A DNA stretch of 64,000 bases from Acinetobacter lactucae (GTDB lineage: Bacteria; Pseudomonadota; Gammaproteobacteria; Pseudomonadales; Moraxellaceae), in the NCBI RefSeq assembly GCF_001605885.1, contig NZ_LRPE01000005.1, positions 1 to 64,000 of the forward strand, written 5' to 3'. The notes under the pieces are model-generated. The model ran no database searches. It saw only the letters and a program-made list of their open reading frames with translations, and was not told the DNA's origin. The position numbers and the translations under genes are program-made. Positions within the stretch are counted from its first letter, which is position 1; each line of letters opens with the position of its first letter. Positions 18,744-26,478 of this stretch are shown piece by piece.

Positions 18744-19757
18744 TTATAAAAGCGGTAGAACCGTGCCAACGTTTTGTTCTTGTGCAGCATTGAAGAACCA
18801 TTTAGCGCAGACAATGTCATCAATCGCCATGCCCATTGGGTTGAGCAAAATGATTTCATCTTCGTGTTCGCGGCCGTTTTTATGACCAATAATGATGTCG
18901 CCAAGTTCAGCATGTAGTTTTTCACGGCTGAATAAGCCATCTTCAACAAGTACGTTGATGACTTTCTTTTCACGGTTTGATTGGTCCCAGTCATCCACAA
19001 TCACTTTGTCCACTTTTAAGAAGACTTCAGGCTCAATGTCCATAATTGAAATATTTGAAACAAAGCAGCCTTTTTTAAGCCACTCAAATGGAATGTAAGG
19101 TTTATCTGAAACTGTGCAGGTAATGAGGACATCGGCTTGTTGAATCGCAGACTTAGCGCTGCCATGAATTTCAATTTCTAAATTTGGATATTCTGATAAG
19201 AACAATGTTTTGAGTTTTTCAGCTGCTTCAGGGTTTACATCAAATAAATGTATTTTTTTCACTTGAGCATATTGTTCAAGTACAGTCTTAATCTGCATTT
19301 GAGCAATTGGTCCGCAGCCAATCACGGTAATGTCTGAAAAGTCTTTTTTCGCTAGATATTTAATTGAAACACCAGTAATTGCCGCAGTTCGCATGGCACT
19401 GATGAGACTGCCTTCCATCACCGCAACTGGATAATTTGTTTCTGAGTCATTTAAAACAATCAGTGCGCTGGCACGCGGAATATTGAATTTTTTAGGGTTA
19501 TGTTGTCTTGAACCAATCCATTTAATTCCGGCAATTGGGTCGTTGCCACCTAAATAACAAGGCATTGCAATAATACGGTCGGCAATATGGTCTGCACCTT
19601 GCCAGCGAAGATAAGGTTTTAAGGGTTGTACAAACTGTTTATTTGCATGCAGGGTTAAACCTTCAGTAATCGCTTCAATAAATGAATTACTATGATTTGC
19701 GCCAAGATTTAATAAATCTGATTGACTTAAATAGCGAAGGGTAGCCAAATTGCTCAT
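18744..19757 (-). CDS. sbnB: SbnB-like dehydrogenase for L-2,3-diaminopropionate synthesis
   Basis: The 337-residue protein belongs to the ornithine cyclodeaminase/mu-crystallin family. It has IAGIKWIGSRQHNP and the stretch ASALIVLNDSETNYPVAVME, followed by ISAMRTAA. The Rossmann loop reads VIGCGPIAQ (NAD binding). In staphyloferrin B synthesis SbnB oxidatively cleaves the SbnA product to release L-2,3-diaminopropionate and 2-oxoglutarate, both building blocks of the siderophore. It lies 21 bases after sbnA and 17 bases before the first NIS synthetase. The family also contains true ornithine cyclodeaminases, but the SbnA neighbour makes the diaminopropionate route far more likely. Confidence 0.88.
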   Translation of the reverse strand: MSNLATLRYLSQSDLLNLGANHSNSFIEAITEGLTLHANKQFVQPLKPYLRWQGADHIADRIIAMPCYLGGNDPIAGIKWIGSRQHNPKKFNIPRASALIVLNDSETNYPVAVMEGSLISAMRTAAITGVSIKYLAKKDFSDITVIGCGPIAQMQIKTVLEQYAQVKKIHLFDVNPEAAEKLKTLFLSEYPNLEIEIHGSAKSAIQQADVLITCTVSDKPYIPFEWLKKGCFVSNISIMDIEPEVFLKVDKVIVDDWDQSNREKKVINVLVEDGLFSREKLHAELGDIIIGHKNGREHEDEIILLNPMGMAIDDIVCAKWFFNAAQEQNVGTVLPLL

Positions 19758-19778
19758 GAATATTTCCTAAGGAGAAGG

Positions 19779-20783
19779 TTAAACAACATTTTGTAAAGTA
19801 AGGTTTTCTTGGCGTCGTAAGTTTCGATTGAAGTGACGCTTCTTAATCATTTCGAACCATTCATCTTCATAAACCAAATCGAGATAACGGTCGCCGCGAT
19901 CGGGCAACAGTGTTAAGACGCATGAACCTTCGGGAATGGTTGGAATCAGTTTTTTGATGGCTGAAATTGATGAGCCACTTGAACCACCTGCAAAAATTCC
20001 TTCATGCTCAAGAAGTTCTCGGCAACCGAGTGCCGACTCATAGTCATCTACATAAATGACATCATCAATTTCATCGGGGGAGAGTAGTGGTGGGACTGTA
20101 CTTGCACCAATCCCAGGAATTTCGCGTGGACCAGATGTGCCACCGAACAACACAGAGCCGACGATATCGACTGCGATCACTTTTAATTCTGGAAATCTTT
20201 CTTTAAGGCGACGAGATACGCCCATAATCGTGCCAGAGGTACTTGCTCCAATCACGAGGTAATCAATCTTGCGATCAATTTGATTTAGGATTTCTTCTGC
20301 TTCTCCAAAATAATGGCTTTTCCAGTTATTTGGGTTTGCATACTGATTAATCCAAACAGCATTTGGCAGCTGTTGGCAGAGTCGTTTTACAGTGTCAATT
20401 CTGGTTTTCAAATAACCGCCGTTTTGATCTTTTTCAGAGACCATTTCGATATTGGCCTTGTAGAGCTTCAACATTTGTAAGTTTGCTGAGGCAATTTTTG
20501 GGTCAATAACGGCAGTAAATTTTAATCCATATATTTTGCAAGCCATTGCAAGCGCAATTGCTAAGTTCCCTGATGAGCTTTCAACAATATGACTATCTTT
20601 ATTAATCACTCCAGATTTCAGGCCTTCCTGTAGCATGAATAATGCCGGACGGTCTTTAATGCTTCCTCCTGGGTTTAACAATTCCATTTTCGCAATCACT
20701 GAGATCGATTGATGCGTGAATAGCCTTGATAATTGTAGTAGTGGTGTTTTACCTATGCAGTCGAGAATATTTTCATGGATCAT
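19779..20783 (-). CDS. sbnA: SbnA-like PLP synthase for L-2,3-diaminopropionate precursor
   Basis: The 334-residue protein is a cysteine synthase-fold PLP enzyme: ELLNPGGSIKDRPA with PLP lysine near residue 43, ESSSGNLAIALA (residues 68-79), and GASTSGTIMGVSRRL (179-193) for phosphate binding. The SSSGN loop in place of TSGNTG is what I associate with SbnA rather than CysK. SbnA joins O-phospho-L-serine and glutamate to give the substrate of SbnB. It is the first gene of the operon, with a Fur-type box 34 bases upstream. Confidence 0.88.
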   Translation of the reverse strand: MIHENILDCIGKTPLLQLSRLFTHQSISVIAKMELLNPGGSIKDRPALFMLQEGLKSGVINKDSHIVESSSGNLAIALAMACKIYGLKFTAVIDPKIASANLQMLKLYKANIEMVSEKDQNGGYLKTRIDTVKRLCQQLPNAVWINQYANPNNWKSHYFGEAEEILNQIDRKIDYLVIGASTSGTIMGVSRRLKERFPELKVIAVDIVGSVLFGGTSGPREIPGIGASTVPPLLSPDEIDDVIYVDDYESALGCRELLEHEGIFAGGSSGSSISAIKKLIPTIPEGSCVLTLLPDRGDRYLDLVYEDEWFEMIKKRHFNRNLRRQENLTLQNVV

Positions 20784-20816
20784 GGTAGATCTTCTCAGGT
20801 TTTTATGTGGTGTGAA

Positions 20817-20836
20817 TGATAATGATTATTAATTTA
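20817..20836 (-). promoter_or_regulatory. Fur box upstream of the sbn-like operon
   Basis: TGATAATGATTATTA (20817-20831) matches 14 of 15 bases of the 7-1-7 Fur pattern, 34 bases before the sbnA start. It implies iron repression of the whole siderophore operon. Confidence 0.8.
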
Positions 20837-21379
20837 ATTATTATTACTATTTGTGCCATGATTGTTGCGATTTGTAACTCAAAACAGGAGGGACTTAGAG
20901 GATTTTTCACTAATTTTTTTTATCTAATTATTTGAATCGTAATATTTAAGTTTTACAAAAGGATTAATAAATAAATCTTTTTAAATATAATGACATAGGC
21001 AATAAATTACTTTTAAGCTAAAAAAATTAATTTAATTAAAACGCATGCTTGAAATTACTTTGAAGAAATAAAATGAAATTTATGATCTGACCCACATACT
21101 TTATGTATCACTATTCTGTAGAGGCCATAGAATAGTTTTTATGCTTAAAAAGAGAGAAGTATTTAAAAAACTGACTTAAGATGCTTTGAATAATGAACTG
21201 AAAGTGATCAAGTGGCAGCTATTGATATAAAAATGTCTGAAAATTATATGTTTAAATAGATATGATCATTTCCATAAGCGCTATATTTTCAATGGATCAG
21301 TTGAGCCTAGAAAATATAGTAATGCGTGTTTCGCATTTTGTCTTATGGGTCTTTTAAGCTGCCTTTTTTATAAAAGACA
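20837..21379. other. AT-rich non-coding region between sbnA promoter and the nasS fragment
   Basis: About 540 bases without a credible gene. It contains a terminator-like hairpin (ACTATTCT...AGAATAGT followed by TTTTT) near 21110-21142. A second candidate hairpin with a T run (21355-21387) lies at the start of the repeated nasS segment. No transposase remnant could be identified with confidence. Confidence 0.5.
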
Positions 21380-21706
21380 GCTTTTTTATGCTGATTTGAC
21401 GACTCAATAGCTTATGACGAAGATCGCTGTTTGGCTTGTTTATAGGCCTCAAGGTTAATGCACTGAGCTCCCAAGCTTGTGATTTCTGCTTGGTCGATTT
21501 GAAGTTCATCCCACTTTTGCATTTGTTCGAGTAGCCAATAAAAGTCTTCTACTTTTGGAAGAGCACTTTCTTTTACTAAATGACGAACAATATTCTGAAT
21601 CATATAATATTTATCGACATGCACTTCTTCTGAGCAATGAAAACGTACAATTCCAGACTCGACTAATAATTTTAAAATTGGGGCAAAATCTTCTAATTCA
21701 CCAAGC
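21380..21706. repeat. Direct repeat copy 1 (duplicated nasS 3' end)
   Basis: This segment matches 26152-26478 in the same orientation. Over the 295 coding bases (21412-21706 against 26184-26478) I count five mismatches and no gaps. The first 32 bases are more diverged. Similarity stops abruptly after CCAAGC on both sides. Confidence 0.93.
21412..21706 (-). pseudogene. Truncated duplicate of nasS (3' fragment only)
   Basis: The last 98 codons of nasS are present, ending in the same stop position, and are cut at 21706. Beyond the cut the sequence is unrelated (fhuF-like, opposite strand). An internal ATG could give a 70-residue peptide, but there is no sign that this is a gene of its own. The intact gene is at 26184-27206. 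Confidence 0.9.
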
Positions 21707-21950
21707 CTTACTCAGCCGTATCCAGTTTCAACGGCAGTTTTTGATAGATTTACCTGCAGCTGATCTGGGTCTAAAACAGAACCCATTTTATTTACTGGAT
21801 CAGAGTCGGCAGCAATCGTCCACCACCTACCAACGTAAAAAATGCTGCTTTTATTTTCAGTTACCTGAAGCACAGAATGAATATTGTGCAAGTTGTCCAT
21901 TACTGAGACAAGATAAACACAGAGGTCAATACTCATGCAAGACCAGTTAA
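21707..21950 (+). pseudogene. 3' fragment of an FhuF-like siderophore-iron reductase
   Basis: From the junction onward about 80 codons read as the end of an FhuF-type protein. The key segment is KKCCFYFQLPEAQNEYCASC, the Cys-Cys...Cys-x2-Cys cluster that binds the 2Fe-2S centre at the FhuF C-terminus. FhuF proteins reduce ferric hydroxamate siderophores in the cytoplasm. The N-terminal three quarters is missing. The open frame continues leftward into the nasS duplicate only by chance. It overlaps the next gene by 16 bases, as in an intact operon. The locus was therefore once a longer siderophore operon. Confidence 0.75.
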
Positions 21951-22561
21951 ATAATTTAATCCAGAGCTATGCAGGTATTGCCAGTTCAACCATTGGTCAT
22001 GTATTGGACCAAGGGCATTTACCACAGATTCATGCGATTAACCAAATTGGGCATGCGGTGGGCCGAGTGCGTACGGCTACATTGCATTCAGTCAATGGTA
22101 TGGCACTGCGTCAGGCTTTGCTGAACAGCCAACCGGGTGATGTACTGGTCATTGATGCACGTCAGTTGGAACATCGTGCCTGTTGGGGAGAACAGAGACA
22201 TCGCGCTGCCATATATCATCAGCTTGCCGCTGTAGTGATATTGGGTGCTGTAACGGATATAACTGCTTTAAGAAACATGAAGGTCCCCGTTTTTGCTTCA
22301 TCGGTCAGTTATCTGACTACACGTCAGCAGGGAGAGTGTGTAGTGGAGTTTGACCAGCAAATACAGGTGGGAGATACCTGTATTTCCTCTGGTGACTTAA
22401 TGGTTGGAGATGCCGATGGTGTGTTTATTTTGAGTCCAGATATTGCCCGTCATCATCTTGAGCAATTTCAGCAAATGGAAATCCAAGAACGGCAGAAACG
22501 GGATCAGTTTTTTAGCGAACATTCAGCACAAGATTATTACCACTTTACTGCATCTGCATGA
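21935..22561 (+). CDS. RraA/HMG-aldolase-like family protein in siderophore debris
   Basis: The 208-residue protein has the RraA-like fold signature: GDVLVIDARQLEHRACWGE, VVILGAVTDITALRNMKVPVFA and GDLMVGDADGVFILS. The usual catalytic Arg-Asp pair of this family appears as Thr-Asp (AVTD), so aldolase or decarboxylase activity may be lost or altered. It is translationally coupled to the fhuF fragment and lies 21 bases before an acyltransferase gene. I recall similar genes in Acinetobacter hydroxamate siderophore clusters, but the role there is unknown to me. Regulation of RNase E, suggested by the name, is unlikely. Confidence 0.75.
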   Translation: MQDQLNNLIQSYAGIASSTIGHVLDQGHLPQIHAINQIGHAVGRVRTATLHSVNGMALRQALLNSQPGDVLVIDARQLEHRACWGEQRHRAAIYHQLAAVVILGAVTDITALRNMKVPVFASSVSYLTTRQQGECVVEFDQQIQVGDTCISSGDLMVGDADGVFILSPDIARHHLEQFQQMEIQERQKRDQFFSEHSAQDYYHFTASA

Positions 22562-22582
22562 AATTGAATTGAGAAAATATTT

Positions 22583-23206
22583 ATGATGACATTATCTTCA
22601 CAGCTGTTGGATGAGTTCCATTACGAGGAAAGAGGAATAGCCTATGGATTAAGGGCTGTGCAACTCCCGCAGGATTTTCCATTATTGTATAAATGGATGC
22701 ATGAACCTCATGTGATTCCCCAGTGGCAGCTGAATAAACCGGAGCTTGAACTGGCAGTTTACTTTGAAAAGATGATTTGTGATGATCATCAGCGGTTATT
22801 TATTATTACGATTGAACATACTGATGTGGGTTATCTTGAGATATATGAAGCCAAGCGTGATCGGCTGGCGCTTTATTATGATGCTGATGACTCTGATCTG
22901 GGCTGGCATATTTTATTTGGTGAAAAACATGTGCTTGGGCAAGGGCATTTCAGAGCTGTTATGCGCATGATGAGTTATTTTATTTTTGAAAATTCAACTG
23001 CCAGTAGAATAGTGGGTGAGCCGGATGAAAATGTAAAATCTTATGCCTATATTGCAGAAGATATTGCTTATCAAGCGCAGAAAAAAATAAAGATGTTAGA
23101 AAAAACAGCAGTTTTATATCATTGTTATCGAAATGAATTTTACTCACGCTGTGGAAGTTATCGGCAACGTGATGGACTAAATGAATTAGAAATGAGAGTA
23201 CAGTAA
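22583..23206 (+). CDS. AlcB/IucB-like N-acyltransferase (GNAT) for hydroxamate siderophore
   Basis: The 207-residue protein has the opening LYKWMHEPHVIPQWQL, which matches the WMN/D-P-x-V...W motif of IucB/AlcB acyltransferases. Further motifs are VGYLEIYEAKRD, DLGWHILFGEKHVLGQGH (acyl-CoA binding region) and RIVGEPDENVKSY. These enzymes acylate N-hydroxylated diamines or lysine to form hydroxamate groups. No hydroxylase gene is nearby and the adjacent fhuF is broken, so this looks like a survivor of a partly deleted hydroxamate pathway. It may be non-functional in context unless partners lie elsewhere. Confidence 0.8.
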   Translation: MMTLSSQLLDEFHYEERGIAYGLRAVQLPQDFPLLYKWMHEPHVIPQWQLNKPELELAVYFEKMICDDHQRLFIITIEHTDVGYLEIYEAKRDRLALYYDADDSDLGWHILFGEKHVLGQGHFRAVMRMMSYFIFENSTASRIVGEPDENVKSYAYIAEDIAYQAQKKIKMLEKTAVLYHCYRNEFYSRCGSYRQRDGLNELEMRVQ

Positions 23207-23575
23207 AATATAATAAATCAACAACTTAATTTTTTATCTCAAATAGTCAGGACCAGTTTGATATACAGCATCATTTTTCATAATCATATGCTCTTACATA
23301 CCATTTTAATCCATGATCGATTAAAGAATGAGGGGCAAGTTTTTTTGGGAAAACCTAAATCAGACTGTTAAAAAAAGTCGAATTTTAATATCTGTATTTC
23401 TCTCTAATAGAATAAGAGAGGCTACATGAAATTGTGAAAGTTGATTGATAATTAACCGTTAAACGTGACAAATCATTAAAAAAAGTCCAGACACTAGGGT
23501 TGGACTTTTTATTAAATAATAAGGCATATTACGTTAATTTTAGAAAATTTAGAACAGTCTCTCCCAGTTCTAAAT
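23207..23575. other. Intergenic region between convergent acyltransferase and receptor genes
   Basis: About 370 AT-rich bases. I see no gene; the only clear element is the terminator near its right end. Confidence 0.5.
23478..23512. terminator. Intrinsic terminator after the second TonB receptor
   Basis: AAAAAGTCCA...TGGACTTTTT hairpin with A and T runs on both sides, 65 bases past the receptor stop. It can serve both convergent units. Confidence 0.85.
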
Positions 23576-25771
23576 TTAATAATTTATAGTATAACTTAGC
23601 ACAAAAGTACGACCTTCGGCTGGGATTGCTAACAATGAGTTAGCATTGGTTACTGCTGCTTGTTGAGCGAATACAGTTTTATATTGATTTCCCCATAGAT
23701 TATAGACACCAAAGTCCACACGACCTTTCGCCACAGGGAAGTGTGCTAACACATCCATCGTGGTATAACCTTTAATCTCTGCAGCAGAATTATAATCATC
23801 ACTATAATTTTTGGCTTTGAGTGCTATATCATCTTTGTACGCCTTATCAGTTCCTTTGACTGCCAACATTTGAGCACGTACACCATAGCCCTCTGCATTA
23901 TTCCACTCAGCAAACAATGTACCTTTCATTGGTGAAACTGTAAAAGCATTTAACTCATGCCAAGAATCTGAAGCATCCTTATATTGTCCGCGCGTATAAC
24001 CTAAAGTACCACCTACTTTATAGTTGTCCATAAATGGATAACTCACTGTGGCTTCTGCGCCATAAATACGTTGATCTGTATCTACAACTCTTACATCACT
24101 ATTAGCAAAGCTTACAAATTTGTCAGAAGTATTATAAAAACCTGTTAAACCTAGATTTAATCCATCATTCGGATTCAATCTCCAACCTAATTCATAACTA
24201 TTTACAGCAATAGGTACAATACCAGAAGAGTCAATATTTGCTGTTATACTATTTCCACGTAATACGCGTTGTACATCTGGATAGCTATAGCCCTGAGAGA
24301 AATTGGCATAAAGTTGTTGTGTATCTGTAAGTTTGTAAACAGTTCCTAAATTAAACAGAAATTTATCACTATCTGTCGAACCTGATGGTCTATATGTAGA
24401 GTCACTTGCTGGACGCCCATTACGGTAGTAACTATCGTTATCTGCTTGAATATATTGATAACGAACTCCAGTTTGAATACTTAGATGATCCGTTAGCGCA
24501 TAATCCCCTTGTAAAAATGCCCCCATATTTTGAATCGTTGTATCTGGCCCATAATCCGATACATAATTATTAGGATTAGACTCTTTAAATCTTAAATAAC
24601 TACTATCAGATTCTAACCAGTCCACATATTGGTGATCTTTTTCACGGTCATAATCTAAACCATAAGTCAGCTTCAAGTCTTTATCGGCAAGTTTTAACAC
24701 TGATTGTATTGTTGCACGAATACCTGCGTAATCAACATTCGACTGCGATTGAGAATAAGTTGTGGTCGTTCCTCTACGGGCTGGATAAAATCTAGATTTC
24801 TCATTACGGTAAAAAGCTTCAACGTTGAGGATTTGACCTAAAAAATCAGTATTTTGATATTGAGTATTTACTGCATAACGCTTTGTAAAAGGTTGGTTAT
24901 CTAGCTCTAATCCTTTTTTAGGAACATAAAATTCCGAAGTTGTATCGTAATCCACTCCATAATCTGTATCCTGCTCATCTTGATAATACTGCGCACCAAA
25001 ACTTAAACTTTGACTATCGGTCAAATTAAAATTCAAGCGACCATTCACATCAATGGTGTCAGTATCCATAGTGCTGCCTTGCCAAGGGCTTAATGAAATA
25101 CGATTCCCATTACCATCAAATTGAGAGCCACGGTTAGTATAGTCTATGCCAAGAAAACCGTCGACTTTATCATTTGCAAATGAAGCCGTTTGGCCAACTT
25201 GATAAGCCAGGCTGTCACCGCGGAAATTATCGGCTGATGTCACACCTAATTTTGTTTGAAAGCTAACAGGCTTAGAGTTGTCAGCACGTTTGGTAATAAT
25301 ATTAATAATTCCGCCAGTCGCACCTGAACCATAGATACTGGTCGCACCTGAAACGATCTCAATATGATCAATCATATTTGGGCTAATACTATTCAACTGA
25401 CGGGCTACATCACGGGAGCCAGTTTGTGATACGCCATCAATCATCACCAGTACATTTCGTCCGCGCATAGTTTGACCATAATTACTGCTCGTTCCACTGC
25501 TTGGTGCTAAAGATGGAACTAGTTGTGCCAAAACATCTGCAACTTTACGACCTGGACCAGCCTGTTGCGCAATTTCATCAGCAGAAATGGTTTGAACTGT
25601 TCCTGCAATTTCAGCAATGCTTTTGGGTGTACGTGTCGCTGTTATCACAATTGTCGGAAGTTTAGCTTCAGCATTTTGTGATTCGGTAGTTGTTTTAATT
25701 GAACCATCGGCATAAAGATGGGTACAAATTGCTGTTGTAAGTACGCAAAGACTGAAGGGTAACAAGCGCAT
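23576..25771 (-). CDS. Second TonB-dependent siderophore receptor
   Basis: The 731-residue protein has a signal peptide (MRLLPFSLCVLTTAICTHLYA). A plug follows with IVITATRTPKSIAE, TMRGRNVLVMIDGVSQTGSRD and IEIVSGATSIYGSGATGGII. The barrel ends in FVLSYTINY. The ATG at 25771 is preceded by GGGAA; the longer frame would use a TTG four codons earlier. It resembles the first receptor in plug sequence but is clearly a distinct protein. It is transcribed away from a pair of Fur-like sites. Ligand unknown; the neighbouring fhuF fragment and acyltransferase suggest a hydroxamate. Confidence 0.92.
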   Translation of the reverse strand: MRLLPFSLCVLTTAICTHLYADGSIKTTTESQNAEAKLPTIVITATRTPKSIAEIAGTVQTISADEIAQQAGPGRKVADVLAQLVPSLAPSSGTSSNYGQTMRGRNVLVMIDGVSQTGSRDVARQLNSISPNMIDHIEIVSGATSIYGSGATGGIINIITKRADNSKPVSFQTKLGVTSADNFRGDSLAYQVGQTASFANDKVDGFLGIDYTNRGSQFDGNGNRISLSPWQGSTMDTDTIDVNGRLNFNLTDSQSLSFGAQYYQDEQDTDYGVDYDTTSEFYVPKKGLELDNQPFTKRYAVNTQYQNTDFLGQILNVEAFYRNEKSRFYPARRGTTTTYSQSQSNVDYAGIRATIQSVLKLADKDLKLTYGLDYDREKDHQYVDWLESDSSYLRFKESNPNNYVSDYGPDTTIQNMGAFLQGDYALTDHLSIQTGVRYQYIQADNDSYYRNGRPASDSTYRPSGSTDSDKFLFNLGTVYKLTDTQQLYANFSQGYSYPDVQRVLRGNSITANIDSSGIVPIAVNSYELGWRLNPNDGLNLGLTGFYNTSDKFVSFANSDVRVVDTDQRIYGAEATVSYPFMDNYKVGGTLGYTRGQYKDASDSWHELNAFTVSPMKGTLFAEWNNAEGYGVRAQMLAVKGTDKAYKDDIALKAKNYSDDYNSAAEIKGYTTMDVLAHFPVAKGRVDFGVYNLWGNQYKTVFAQQAAVTNANSLLAIPAEGRTFVLSYTINY

Positions 25772-25810
25772 TTTTATTCCCAATTAGTAAATATTAATAT
25801 TGGTGCAAAT

Positions 25811-25860
25811 AGTAGTCATTATCATTATAGATGTAAATGGTAGTCATTACTATTATGGGT
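25811..25860 (-). promoter_or_regulatory. Two tandem Fur-like sites upstream of the second TonB receptor
   Basis: TAGTCATTATCATTATAG and TAGTCATTACTATTATGG are repeated about 30 bases apart, starting 41 bases before the receptor start. Read on the minus strand they form runs of ATAATG-type hexamers typical of Fur sites. Strict matches to the 7-1-7 pattern are imperfect. Confidence 0.6.
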
Positions 25861-25921
25861 ATAAAATCTTTATTAGTTATTTAATATGGTAATCCACCTA
25901 AAAATAAAGGGTTATGCGATT

Positions 25922-26101
25922 ATGGACGCCCTAGTGAATTTTCCAGTTTATAAGGGGCGAGTGGATTTTGGAATTTATAACGTGTGGAATAAAGACTATC
26001 GCACGGTTTATAGCTAGCAGTTAGAAATTACCTTTTCACCAGTGTCTAGTATGCGGGCACAAGGGCATACCTTAGGTTTGAATTATACTTTTAATTATTA
26101 A
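25922..26101 (+). pseudogene. Decayed 3' end of another TonB-dependent receptor
   Basis: Read on the plus strand, 25922-26101 gives MDALVNFPVYKGRVDFGIYN, then VWNKDYRTVYS, a TAG stop, and a continuation ending LNYTFNY before TAA. This aligns with the last 60 residues of the intact receptor at 23576-25771 (GRVDFGVYNLWGNQYKTVF ... LSYTINY) but lies on the opposite strand and has an in-frame stop. The rest of the gene is absent. It shows that a second receptor gene once pointed toward nasS. Confidence 0.75.
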
Positions 26102-26113
26102 TTGATTTTAGCT

Positions 26114-26161
26114 AAAAGCTGGTGTTAAGTTTTTAACCTTCACTTATCACCAGCTTTTTTA
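26114..26161. terminator. Bidirectional terminator between receptor remnant and nasS
   Basis: AAAAGCTGGTG pairs with CACCAGCTTTT across a 23-base loop, followed by a T run. It ends the receptor remnant on the plus strand and nasS on the minus strand. Confidence 0.75.
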
Positions 26162-26478
26162 TGCAGATTTGAGACTAGAGAGCTTATGAAGAATATCGCT
26201 GTTTGGCTTGTTTATAGGCCTCAAGATTAATGCACTGAGCTCCCAAGCTTGTGATTTCTGCTTGATCGATTTGAAGTTCATCCCACTTTTGCATTTGTTC
26301 GAGTAGCCAATAAAAGTCTTCTACTTTTGGAAGAGCACTTTCTTTTACTAAATGACGAACAATATTCTGAATCATATAATATTTATCGACATGCACTTCT
26401 TCTGAGCAATGAAAACGTACAATTCCAGACTCGACCAATAATTTTAAAATTGGGGCAAAATCTTCTAATTCACCAAGC
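26152..26478. repeat. Direct repeat copy 2 (within intact nasS)
   Basis: Same-orientation partner of 21380-21706. The right-hand edge falls inside the nasS coding region, where the other copy switches to fhuF-like sequence. Confidence 0.93.

Noticed and set aside
19779..20783. Housekeeping cysteine synthase (cysK) for the first gene of the siderophore operon
   Set aside because: The SSSGN loop and the immediate SbnB and NIS synthetase neighbours favour SbnA.
20837..21379. Possible decayed insertion sequence left of the nasS fragment
   Set aside because: Short frames look vaguely like fragments but no transposase motif or terminal inverted repeat could be established.
21555..21706. N-terminal half of the 131-codon frame continuing into the fhuF fragment
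   Set aside because: This part is the antisense of the duplicated nasS end; the open frame there is accidental.
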